Shown in pieces: positions 9,714 to 20,085 of a stretch of 64,000 nt of DNA. The stretch is from Coenobita brevimanus (taxonomy: Eukaryota; Arthropoda; Malacostraca; Decapoda; Coenobitidae): assembly GCA_032717465.1 (NCBI GenBank), contig JAVRFU010000130.1:81001-145000 (forward strand). Reading direction: 5' to 3'. The stretch's first letter is position 1, and each line of letters opens with the position of its first letter. Below the pieces are notes generated by a model that was not told the origin of the DNA, searched no databases, and saw only the letters and a list, made by a program, of their open reading frames with translations. Position numbers and translations under genes: made by a program.

Positions 9714-9761
9714 TGTGGAAAATCGTCTGCTAATGTGGAAAAACAAATGAACGACGAGCAT
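9714..9761. repeat. Second copy of the ~50-bp repeat found upstream of the cold-shock ORF
   Basis: Near-identical to 451-500. No cold-shock ORF follows here, so the 5' flank is repeated independently of the coding part in this window. Confidence 0.6.
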
Positions 9762-10600
9762 GGATGTGGGCAGGCGGACGTCGTTCCACACTAATTGTTC
9801 ACGATATTTTGTAGGAATAAGGGGGATTTTGTCATGATTGGTAGGAACTAATATGTATTGTTATTCAGACCCTTCACGGTTAAACCAACGAATATGTAGC
9901 GTTTGTCTATAATACTGTTATTTAAAACAAGGAAGAATACGTCGTGGAACAGTCTACCTCTACCCACCCGGCGATATCATAAAAAAATATATTATTTACA
10001 AGACACGTGCCAACCATTAGCAGTCCACACTTGCTTTGTAATATTAAAGAAATACCGAAACAATGTTGTAAATCGTGTACAGTTCATATACTAGAAAACT
10101 TGGATGTGGATAAACTTACTTGTCTCTTGGCTGGTTATTAATCAACATTTGCTGACTTATTAACTCTCTTAATCATTTAACGTCCTTACACTTGAATCAT
10201 AATAGATCTGACATCATTAATTATACCCTCTCTTCCAGTATTCACAGTATACCAAATTTTATGGTAGTTATACCAACAATACATCCTCTATCATCCTGGT
10301 TACTAAACGAGACCGTGTGCAATAATGACGTCACAACCAGTGTGCAATTCACGGCAACTCTACCTTGTACTGCCTCAATGTTGGTGTCTCAGCACCATTG
10401 AAATAGCAGTGTGAGTGTCGTCCTGTTGATTCTCGTGCCGATCAGACTGGTGGACTAGGTTTGCCTGCCCCCTTGTCCCTGTCCACCCAACAGTCCAGTT
10501 TGGGACCTGAATGTAAACTGATAAGTGCGAATCAGATTTCAGAGGGACAATGTGATGGGAAAAAAATATTGTATGTAAGTTATTTTGTCCTGAAGCGCAT
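9762..10600. other. AT-rich unassigned sequence
   Basis: No recognisable domain in any frame. The short frame containing SWNSLPLPTR at 9940-9970 is too isolated to call a retrotransposon remnant. Confidence 0.3.
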
Positions 10601-10602
10601 GC

Positions 10603-10716
10603 ACACACACACACACACACACTGTACTCTCTAATGGAACTTGCTGGTGGGGAAATGTGTGTATGTAACTGTGATGGTGTCGGGAGGTTGCCATGGTAAC
10701 ACACAGGCACCTCGCA

Positions 10717-10761
<45 letters not shown>

Positions 10762-10852
10762 ACTCTCTGATGGAACTTGCTGGTGGGGAAATGTGTGTAT
10801 GTAACTGTGATGGTGTCGGGAGGTTGCCATGGTAACACACAGGCACCTCTCA

Positions 10853-10910
<58 letters not shown>

Positions 10911-10912
10911 AC
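10603..10912. repeat. CA-linked minisatellite, two tandem ~136-bp units
   Basis: Two direct copies (10621-10755 and 10760-10912) of the unit GTACTCTCT(A/G)(A/T)(T/G)GGAACTTG...GGTGTCGGGAGGTTGCCATG...CAGGCACCTC, each preceded and followed by (CA)n. They match the unit at 9066-9212. Confidence 0.9.
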
Positions 10913-11184
10913 ATGTATATTGTGGTGGTGTTCCTTCATTTTACCAAGGCCGAGATAGTCGTTTTTTTGCAGCTTATTTCCCGTAGTTCAGTGAAAGAAT
11001 TAAACTTACAGTTCTACATCATTTTCATACCACTTCTTCGTGACTAGCACCATTCTAGTGTTAACCCCTTGTCACAACGCAAAATTTAAGAAAGAGATTG
11101 CAATTTTACGCCAAGTTAGAGTGAACAGGGTATAGCAGTGATTCTGCAACACACGTATATTTGTCCTCTTGTTTACAGGTCAGT
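10913..11184. other. Unassigned sequence
   Basis: No gene recognised. CTTCTTCGTGACTAGCA at 11033-11050 also occurs near 27420, suggesting a shared old repeat. Confidence 0.3.
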
Positions 11185-11346
11185 CCACACGCAGTCCTTA
11201 GGTCACGTCTTCCATAGAGCAGGTAACACATGGATAGCTAGCGTAACTAAATGGCAGACCAGAGATGGAGTGAGAGGATGAGGCACACAGAGAACGAGAT
11301 AGAGATGATACTCGCAGATCCACCGAGCTGGGACGGAACGAGCTAA
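11185..11346 (+). repeat. Duplicated segment S, left part (interrupted copy)
   Basis: Aligns with 13785-13952 (GGTCACGTCTTCCA...GCGTAACTAAATGGCA...ACCAGAGATGGAGTGAGA). The alignment is broken at 11346 by a TIR element and resumes at 11953. Confidence 0.8.
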
Positions 11347-11952
11347 AGCCGGGTACACACACGCGAACAGAACACCGTATCGTAACAAGGCCGTGTTGCG
11401 CGACGAAGAAACGGGTAACAAGGTGTGGAAATGATGAGTCCGTAACCGAACCTCGTCGCGTCGCGAACTTTCATTTGTCCCACCTCTATCAGTCGTAGTC
11501 AGTCCGTGTTTGGAGGTTGTTCTCACAATGGCAAGTTTACCTGTCGCAGCTGCCGCGTATATTTATATACATTATCATACAGTGAAGAGGAGAAAGGAAA
11601 GAAAATGGGGGCAGTCACAGTGGTACATTACTCTAAAAACCTGTGTTATATATTTTTATGTTTAGGGACCAGCCTCATACTGATTACTGAGCAGACTCGG
11701 TGTAGCGGCTGTACCCAGTTGATAGGTGTCGGACACACGTCCCGTCCCCACATTGCGTAACCTCACCCTGTAACATCCTTTGATGCGACGCGCAAAAACC
11801 GACAATTGGTGGATCGGCAGCGAACCCCAACGCGTAACATATATGTTCGCTCGGGTGTTACCAGTGACGTTACGAGGTCCCGTCCACACAGGCGTTTTTG
11901 TTACACAACGGGGTTACGTTACGATGTTCTGTTCGCGTGTGTGTACCCGGCT
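11347..11952. mobile_element. 606-bp TIR element (PIF/Harbinger-like MITE) with 3-bp TAA target duplication
   Basis: The left end AGCCGGGTACACACACGCGA and about 20 further bases are repeated in inverted form at the right end, giving ~40-bp terminal inverted repeats with few mismatches. The flanks are TAA (11344-11346) and TAA (11953-11955). The paralogous segment at 13.9 kb reads GGCTAACAATC with a single TAA, so it is a genuine empty site. A TWA target duplication is typical of PIF/Harbinger elements. No transposase frame is present, so the element is non-autonomous. Confidence 0.85.
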
Positions 11953-12020
11953 TAACAACCAAAGGATCGGAGTGGAGACAGGTGAGAGGGGTCCTTATCC
12001 TGCAGTGGTGTGTCACAGGC

Positions 12021-12030
<10 letters not shown>
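11953..12030 (+). repeat. Duplicated segment S, right part
   Basis: Resumes the alignment to 13950-14025 (AACAACCAAAGGATCGGAGT...GTCCTTATC.TGCAGTGGTG), running into GAT repeats in both copies. Confidence 0.8.
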
Positions 12031-12060
<30 letters not shown>

Positions 12061-12330
12061 GACGGATAATGCTGCTGATGATGTTGATGCTGCTGCTGAT
12101 GATGATGATGCAAACTCTAGAATATGGTTAGATGATAGTGATGTATTTGATGATAATGATGATGATATTGATATAACTTCTGTACTACATTTTTAACAGT
12201 GTTGGGATGGTGATGACATGCTGCTGCTGCTGACGATGATGATGATGATGATGACGACGAGGAAGATGATGATGGTGATGATTACGACAACGAAGACGAC
12301 GACGACGATGATGATGACGACGATCTTCAA
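12020..12330. repeat. GAT/GAC triplet-repeat region
   Basis: Imperfect GAT, GCT and GAC triplets. Poly-Met/Asp frames across it are artefacts. Confidence 0.9.
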
Positions 12331-12390
12331 GTCATTGGCTGAGTCACCTCTCCCTTTCCTTTCTGTTTAACTTCGTGTTTTGGTGACTGG

Positions 12391-12391
12391 G

Positions 12392-12437
<46 letters not shown>
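12391..12437. repeat. Microsatellite (GT)n
   Basis: About 23 GT repeats. Confidence 0.97.
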
Positions 12438-12439
<2 letters not shown>

Positions 12440-12914
12440 TGCTTATGTTCGTGTATGTATATCTTGGTTGATGATACCATAGTTATTCAAATGGCAGAAT
12501 TATTTCCACACATTCATAGTTTTATTTCAAGGGTAAATATTAGGCCAAGAATATAGGATCTTTTACCTATACAATTACGAGACACTTACGCAATATTCTG
12601 CAAAGCTTATTACATCCCATAGACCACAGCACAGGGTTCCATAAGTCACTAATCACCGTCTCTTTAGGTATCGTTAGGAAGTGGATGATTATGAGTGAAG
12701 TAATACATACATTTTGGTCTTTATTTGAAGGGAAGAATTAACCTCACATATTCTTTTTTATTTTAAGGATACAACACATGATTTTCTACATTTTATCACA
12801 GTAGCTCTAGGACCGGCCCTGACCGTCTGCTTCTCACTAACCATTTTCGGATGAGAGGTGTTGTACTCATATAGGCTTTAGTGATTATAGTGAAGCCAAG
12901 TTACGTTCTACCAG
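12438..12914. other. AT-rich unassigned sequence
   Basis: No gene or repeat recognised. Confidence 0.3.
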
Positions 12915-13725
12915 TCCCACACATTGTCACACACCATCACCCTCTCACACCACACCATACCATACCACCTTCCCACACCGTATCACACCACACCATACCA
13001 ATCTCTCACACTACACGACACGAAATCACACTCCCACACCACACAAAATCACCTACCCACACCGCACCACAAAAAATCCTCCTCCCACACAACACCACAC
13101 CACACCACACGACACAAAATTACCCTCCCACACCACACCACACGACACAAAATTACCCTCCCACACCACACCACACATAACCACCTCCCACACCACACCA
13201 CACTACAAAAAAATCCTCCTCCCACATCACACCACACATAACCACCCTCTCACACCACACCACACAAAGTCACCCTCCCACACCACACCACACAAAGCCA
13301 CCCTCCCACACCACACCACACCACAAAAAAATCCTCCTCCTACACCACACCACAGAAAATCACCCTCCCACACCACAACACACATAACCACCCTCCCACA
13401 CCACACCACACCACACAAAGCCACCCTGCCACACCACACCACACATAACCACCCTCCCACACCACACCACACAAAGCCACCCTGCCACACCACACCACAC
13501 ATAACCACCCTCCCACACCACACCACACAAAGCCACCCTGCCACACCACAACACACATAACCACCCTCCCACACCACACCACACAAAGCCACCCTGCCAC
13601 ACCACACCACACAAAGCCACCCTGCCACACCACACCACACATAACCACCCTCACACACCACACAACCCTCCCCACACCACACCACAACCCCCCCCCACCA
13701 CACCACACCACACCACACCAAGGAG
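12915..13725. repeat. CCACA-rich minisatellite with higher-order units
   Basis: About 800 bp of CCACACCACACCACA blocks alternate with short linkers such as CATAACCACCCTCC, CAAAGCCACCCTGCC and AAAAAATCCTCCTCC. This gives ~30-bp units in a loose higher-order order. One strand is almost pure C/A. The long Cys-Val-Trp frames on the minus strand are compositional artefacts. Confidence 0.95.
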
Positions 13726-13779
13726 ATTAACCTAAGGGGCCTGAAGCTCCCGCATCCATTAATTCTGATATTGTTTCCA

Positions 13780-14025
13780 GGTAACTCCACACACACACCT
13801 CAGGTCACGTCTTTCACAGAAGAGACAACAGAAGGACAGCGAGCGTAACTGAATGGCAAGCCAGAGATGGAGTGAGAAGAAGAGGTGCACAGAGAACAAG
13901 ATGGAGAGATCATATGATGCAGATCTACCGAGCAATAACGGAACAGGCTAACAATCAATGGATCAGAGTGGAGAAAGGTGAGAGGGTCCTTATCATGCAG
14001 TGGTGTGTCACAGGCTGATGGTGAT
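13780..14025 (+). repeat. Duplicated segment S, uninterrupted (empty-site) copy
   Basis: Aligns on both sides of the element at 11347-11952 and lacks it; the junction here is ACAGGCTAACAATCAATGG. It is followed by GAT repeats like the other copy. Confidence 0.85.
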
Positions 14026-14074
14026 GATATTGATGATGATAATGATGTTGATGCTGATGGTGGTGATGCTTTAA

Positions 14075-14755
14075 CATCTCAACGTATGAGGTTACAGAAT
14101 GCACAGTGAGGCTGCATAGTCAGGAAATGAAAGAATATGAGTGCATTTAAGTATTTATGTAATGTGATGAATAAGGATGGAAGTTTAGGGGATGAAGTGA
14201 CTGGAATGATGCGTCAGGGAAGGAGGGTTGTTTATTCACTAAAAAGCAGTGGTTAGGAAGAGGGAACTGAAGATGAAAGTATGAAAAAAAAAGGCACTGC
14301 ATGCTGTGATTCCCACTTTAAAGTATGGAAGTGAAGCTTGGATCTTGCTGGAAGGACACAAGTCAAGAGTGAGAGCGGTGGAAATGAGCTACTTGAGAGG
14401 AGCATGTGGAGTTTCATAGAGAGACAGACAGACAAATGGGCAGATGAAGGAGCGTTGTGATGCCGATGTGGATGAGACTGAAAGCGTTAAGAGAAATACT
14501 TCGAGATGGTTTGGCCATGTGGAGAAGATGGCGAATAAGAAAATGACTAGAAGAGTGCACTTGGAAGGGTAGAGTTGGAAGGGTAGAGGGGGAGGGGGAG
14601 ACCGACGATGAGATGGAGGGAAAGAGTAGAAACATATGACTGGGATACTTGAGCTAAATGGTAGAGGACAGTACATCATGAAGGCGATTTGCTTGTGGCC
14701 ACCCCTTACGGGATTAAGGCGTTTGGCTATAGATAAACAGATATAGATAAATAGG
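14075..14755 (+). mobile_element. LINE-B-like 3' fragment
   Basis: Plus strand. It begins in the TECTVRLH region downstream of the reverse transcriptase core, then NKDGSLGDEV, a decayed LKYGSEAWILLEGHKSRVRA-type block and the RWFGHVEKM tail. The 3' UTR GGCCACCCCTTACGGGATTA and degenerate ATAG tail follow. Several frameshifts and an insertion of A residues at 14283-14292 break the frame. Confidence 0.8.
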
Positions 14756-14940
14756 TAGGTGATGGTGATAATATGATGGTGATGATGATGATGATGAGGA
14801 GGAGGAGGAGAATGGTAATGATAATGAGAATGCCGGTGTAAATAATGATGATGATGATGATGATGGTGGTGGTAATGAGGAAGACAACTACGATGATGAC
14901 GATTATGATGATGATGATATTGATGATGATTTTTGTCGGC
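14756..14940. repeat. GAT-rich microsatellite region
   Basis: Imperfect GAT/GGT/GAG triplets adjoining the LINE tail. Confidence 0.9.
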
Positions 14941-15079
14941 AGGTGGAAGGACGAAACAGCAGGAACTCTACCATCGGTCCAAGCATCCACGATTCCACAT
15001 CCACCCATCCGTCCATCCATCCATCCATCTCGCTTGATGTTAACCCTCTCGCACACGATAAGTTTCAGTAAGTTTTCTG

Positions 15080-15349
15080 GCTCACGATTTTATACGACGA
15101 AGCCGCCCGGCCGGGGAGCGCGCGCGGCAAATTTGAGCGAATGAAACACATTCTTGCCTTATTTTCGCCACCCAAAAATCCATGTATTCCCATGAAACCT
15201 TTCTCAAGGTAGGCATCGATGTTTGTTCTATCTGATAAACAGGACCAAAACACAGGAAAACACTAGCAAAAAAAGTTATTAGCCCTGGAAGCATGGCCGA
15301 GTAAACTGTTATCACTTCCCAACATCGCCGTTTGAATGTTTTCCATCAT
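15080..15349. repeat. Probable edge of the satellite array
   Basis: The GC-rich segment with GCGCGCGGCAAATTTGAG near 15117-15137 has a counterpart at 17464-17482 (GGCGCGGCAAATTTTGAG) on the other side of the array. It may mark the two ends of one satellite-bearing element. Confidence 0.4.
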
Positions 15350-16620
15350 ACAGGAAAATGATCTAATAAGTTTTTATAGAGAATTTCATCAGCTTTCTAA
15401 CGAAACAAATCCGGTTGAGATATGATGTATACTTTTCGAGAAAATGGCCAAAAACTGAAAGCCATTTTCGGAAAAAATTCACTGACCTCTGATAGCTAAA
15501 TTTTCCCATACACCTTATGTTTTTATTACATAGTAATATGCCCAAACTCACCAGCTTTCCCCATCTCAAAGAAGAACCCCATACGCCTCATAGTTCTCGA
15601 GTAAATCGAAAGAAAGTACTAGGCACTCCGTCCATGATTGACTTTCGTGATGCGCGCACGGCGTACGCAATGTTCCCGCCTACGTAACAACGAATTCTTA
15701 TCATAAATATTACATAGTTATGTATTATACATACGTAGAATTTACTGCTCTTTATCATGGTTCAAACGTGAAATCGATACGTCCAATAGTTTTCGAGTAA
15801 TTGGCCGACAAAGTGAGAGTATTACTACGAGCGTTAATCAATGGTAACAGCCGCGAAGAGACACTCATTTCCACCGCCTTTTCTCGCACAAAACGTAATA
15901 TAATGCTTACATTTTGGTATTGATCATACGTAGAATTTAATGGTATAGATCATGGTTGTTACAGAAAATCGATAAGTCTAATAGTTTTCGAGTAATTGGC
16001 CGACAAAGTGAGGTTAGTACTCCGAGCGCTTGTCACTGATAACAAACGCGAGGAAAAAAAAAAAACTCGCCTTTTACCCCCCAAAACGCTACCAAAGGCT
16101 TACATTCTGGTATTGATTATACGTAGAATTTAGTGGTATTGATGATGGTTGTAACAGAAAATCGATAAGTCTAATAGTTTTCGAGTAATTGGCCGACAAA
16201 ATGATGTTATTACTCCGAGCGAATGTCACTGATAACAAACGCGAGGAAAAAAAACATTTCCCTCGCCTTTTACCCCCCAAAACGCTACCAAAGGCTTACA
16301 TTCTGGTATTGATCTTACGTAGAATTTAGTGGTATTGATGATGGTTGTAACAGAAAATCGATGTCTAATAGTTTTCGAGTAACTGGCCGACAAAATGATG
16401 TTATTACTCCGAGCGCTTGTCACACAACAACCGCTAGGAACAAAAACATTTCTCTCGCCTTTTACCCCCCAAAACGCTACCAAAGGCTTACATTCTGGTA
16501 TTGATCTTACGTAGAATTTAGTGGTATTGATGATGGTTGTAACAGGAAATCGATGTCTAATAGTTTTCGAGTAATTGGCCGACAGAGTGAGGTTACTCTT
16601 CCGATCGCTACCGACTTTTA
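15350..16620. repeat. ~193-bp satellite array
   Basis: Direct repeats anchored on ATAGTTTTCGAGTAATTGGC at 15786, 15981, 16174, 16368 and 16560 (spacing 192-195 bp). Older degenerate monomers have anchors near 15599 and 15431. The inner monomers also share ACGCTACCAAAGGCTTACAT and ACGTAGAATTTAGTGGTATT. Divergence rises toward the left edge. It is not protein-coding. Confidence 0.9.
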
Positions 16621-18114
16621 CACACACAGTTTTTTCCTTGCACACCTGCCTGAAGACTATGCTACCAACTTTTTTCCCCCCTATCTGTACAGACTGTTAC
16701 ATCTTCCATGGATGTTTTCCTATTGTTATAATCTACTACACATAAACATAACTCTTCTCTAGTTACTGCTGTGGAGATTTACTTAATTCTTTCATATGTG
16801 TAATCTGTAGGAGAAAATGGTTATTTGTCTGAAAGTTAGAGAGGTAATGGTAATAGATTATTATATATATCAACAAAATTTGCAGAACTCACTCCCTCCA
16901 GGGGTGTTGTCCAGTTAGACCAGGGATTTGAAGATGAGGAGTTATGTAGTGTGTGTGAGTCAGCTTCTTCATGAGAGTATGAGGGAACGCAATTTTTAGC
17001 ACACACCACACTCGTTCACGGAAACTCGCAGCTTGTTTGACGTATATTTCATACAATTCCATACGCATTTACACTATCAGAATCACAATAATTCCAGCCC
17101 TAAAACACCGGTAATTCTCCCCTCCCGACTTCAGGTTTGCCCCTTCACAACACTCTGTTTCATGCCGTACGTAACGCTTGCTGGCTCCATAATTTCACCA
17201 AGCCATCCACAGTATCTTTCACACAATATATATTTATGCCTTGGCTTCATTTATATACGTATTTCCACTCATGCCATACGGCCTAAGGGGGGGGGCGGAG
17301 CGGCGAAACCCCGCTACACTGACCATGCGTCTATTTAACTTTAGTATCAATTGCTTCTTCATAAGCTTTCCAGCTGTCTGAACAGATCAGCAGTAGTTTT
17401 AAAAACTAAAATAACTCGGTTCTGGTGCTCAGTTTGGTACGTTTATTTTCCTTTTATCAGAACTGGCGCGGCAAATTTTGAGAAAAGTCCCTCAAGTAAC
17501 TCCTATTATTTTTTTTACTAGGTTTCTAATGATGTCCATAGATCCGTTGTGGCTTTAATAGTTTTCTAGACAACACAGTCTTGGCGCTGTTCTCTGCCAC
17601 CCTATTATACCATGTCATATAGTGTTCTCGCTTGCTTGCTCTCTACGCTCGCTCGGTTGAACAATAAATCACTGAAGTAAAGGTGGTATAAAGCCCCCTA
17701 AGCCGCCGTAGTATTACAACCCTCGGTATGCAGTTCGTTCCCTGCGGCCTTGTAACTTTGTGTACCCGAAGCGCTTACAAAATAACTCGAAATAATTTTC
17801 CTTTCGTAACTATACTCGTTTCACTCTTACTTGGCCTGAGTTGTTGTTGTTGTTCTTGTTACACCTTAGGCTCCTCTGGATGTGAACCCAGTGCTATATT
17901 GAAGGACTGTCTGTGTTGTGGTGGTGTGGTGCAGGAAGTGAGTGGGTGTGCTGTGGTGTGGGGGTGCCACTTTGCAGTATGAGCACAGGGGATTGTATGT
18001 GTGTTATATTTTGTGTTAGTATTGTAGCAGGGAAGGTTGGTGTACTCGTGTCTCTGGGTTCGGTAGTGTCTGAAGGGTGTATGTCTGGTGGTGGCACATG
18101 AAGGATGCTGTTTG
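16621..18114. other. Unassigned sequence between two tandem arrays
   Basis: No domain recognised in any frame. It includes a G9 run at 17286, the possible satellite-edge motif at 17464-17482, and a T-rich/C-rich region near 17840. Confidence 0.35.
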
Positions 18115-18420
18115 GCAGAAAGTTTTGGCTGGCTGGGGTGTCTGTGTGTTTATGTATGTGTTTGGTATAGAAAGTTTTGGCTGGCTGGGGTGTCTCTTTA
18201 TGTATGTGTTTGGTATAGAAAGTTTTGGCTGGCTGGGGCGTCTATGTGTTTATGTATGTGTTTGGTATAGAAAGTTTTGGCTGGCTGGGGTGTCTGTGTG
18301 TTTATGTATGTGTTTGGTATAGAAAGTTTTGGCTGGCTGGGGTGTCTGTGTGTTTATGTATGTGTTTGGTAGAGAAAGTTTTGGCTGGCTGGGGTGTTTG
18401 TGAGTTTATGTATGTGTCTG
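18115..18420. repeat. 52-bp minisatellite, six units
   Basis: The unit core is AAGTTTTGGCTGGCTGGGGT followed by a TGTGTTTATGTATGTGTTTGG-type segment. Core positions 18127, 18179, 18227, 18279, 18331 and 18383 give periods of 52, 48, 52, 52 and 52 bp. The third interval lacks four bases. Confidence 0.95.
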
Positions 18421-18764
18421 GGAAGTGTGGAGTCGGGTGGAGGAGGGGACATGTTGCAAAGATAATCTGTGTAGTGTTGGGCGGTTGTTCGATTTTGTTT
18501 ATTTGTGGAAAGGATGATGCAACATAAGGTTACAAAGGTGGGACGGATCTTCAGCTGAAGTGATGAACTGTGTGCCTCTCATATTCACTTGGTCTCTGAC
18601 TGAAATTAGTTATGTTTCTTGGTGTAGGCTGTCAGTACTTGTGGTCTTAGTGTCTTCTGCTATCAAGGTATTATTTTCTGTTCTTTAAAGCTCCTTCGTG
18701 TTTGTGTTGGATATGATTACGGCTCAGCTTGTGCGGCAGTAATTCACGGTTGTTTTAATGTATT

Positions 18765-18932
18765 ACTTATAAGTGGAGGATGGAGTTGGGATGTATATGA
18801 GAGAGGGTGTGAATTAGGGGAAGTGATGCATAATGACGGGGGACAGGGTGGCATAGAGGCGACTTGTTTGTGGCCACCTCTTACGGGATTAAGTCGTCTG
18901 GCTATAGATAGATGGATAGACAGATAGCTTAT
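18765..18932 (+). mobile_element. LINE-A/B 3' end fragment
   Basis: Only the last coding residues and the 3' UTR (GGCCACCTCTTACGGGATTA, TCGTCTGGCTATAGATAG) remain, with an ATAG-type tail. Confidence 0.75.
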
Positions 18933-18935
18933 AGT

Positions 18936-19790
18936 TTCCATACGGTTTGCCGAGTAGTAGCGATAGTTATCACTAGAATATGATGGTAGTCACGAATGAG
19001 TGCCGTGGAAAGGATGTTGGGCTGTAGTATTGGCTGTTTCTGCTACTGATCTGCGTGACATTCTCATATGCTTTAAATGAAACTCTGTGTCAAGTTAAAG
19101 TGAAAGGCGTGTATGTTTGTGTAGGAGGAACGAGAGACAAGGAGGTATTCTGTGGCCTGTTTTCTTTGTGCTTCCTACAAGACACAATAATAGTTATGAC
19201 GGGGCATTGATGGCAAGTTTGTGGGTCAGCACACACTTACGGCCTCTCATTATACAAGGTGGTCCATATATTACGCCACCCTGTTCTTGTGTGTTGCGGG
19301 CACGGCTCAGTGAACATTACCAGTGTCTACCCTGCATCAATATCTATTTCCCACAACCCTCTTCAGGCTTAGCTTTACAATATAGGCTTTAATTTAGGTC
19401 CACTGATTGCATGGTGGAGAATTCCCATAACCTTTTTTATGCTTAGCTGTATATCATTGTATTGTATAATCTTTTATGTCCACGATCACAAGGCTGAGTA
19501 GTAATTTGGTGAAGCGATCAGAATGTCTTAGCTCATCACAAAAGCCGTCCCCAGAACACACAAGACTGCAGAGCGCAATATACTTATCACCTATATTAAG
19601 TCAAAGCCAAAGTTTAAAAGGTAATGAAACAAGACAGAAAATATAAGTTTTCATTATTAACACTTCAGTATAGAATACATTAACAGAGACAGCAATATAA
19701 AATATGCATTCAAAAGAAGCTTTTGTCCACAGAACATCCTGGAAGGGAGCGACCCGACTTGCAAGGCAGATCACACCATCACCACCAGGC
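18936..19790. other. Unassigned sequence
   Basis: Mostly AT-rich; no gene or clear repeat recognised. Confidence 0.3.
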
Positions 19791-19965
19791 TTCTCTCGGC
19801 AGGTCAGGGCAGATCACCAGCAGCAGCAGCAAGTCATCTCACGGCTGGGGAAGACACGACACCCTGCCGTCACCGCCACCGCCACCACCACCACCACCAC
19901 CAGGCATCTCAGAGTAGGGGAAGACACCACACCACCGTCAGGCTTCTCACGGCAGGGCTGACCAA
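19770..19965. repeat. Short imperfect tandem repeats with CCACCG tract
   Basis: The block GGCTTCTC(T/A)CGGCAG and the GGGGAAGACACxAC blocks recur around an embedded (CCACCG)n/(CAC)n stretch. Confidence 0.7.
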
Positions 19966-20085
19966 ACTTCAGTAGCGTATGACCAGTGTGGCAAGGAAGC
20001 AGCAACAAGGCAGCAGACTCCAGCACGACCTGTGGACCAGATGTGTATTAGTTCAAATCAGTGTTAGCTTTAGTTATTTAATCTT

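Noticed and set aside
13049..13796. Apparent Cys/Val/Trp-rich protein of up to 189 residues on the minus strand
   Set aside because: It is produced by the CCACA minisatellite; the repeated VVWCGR pattern follows the DNA unit, not a protein family.
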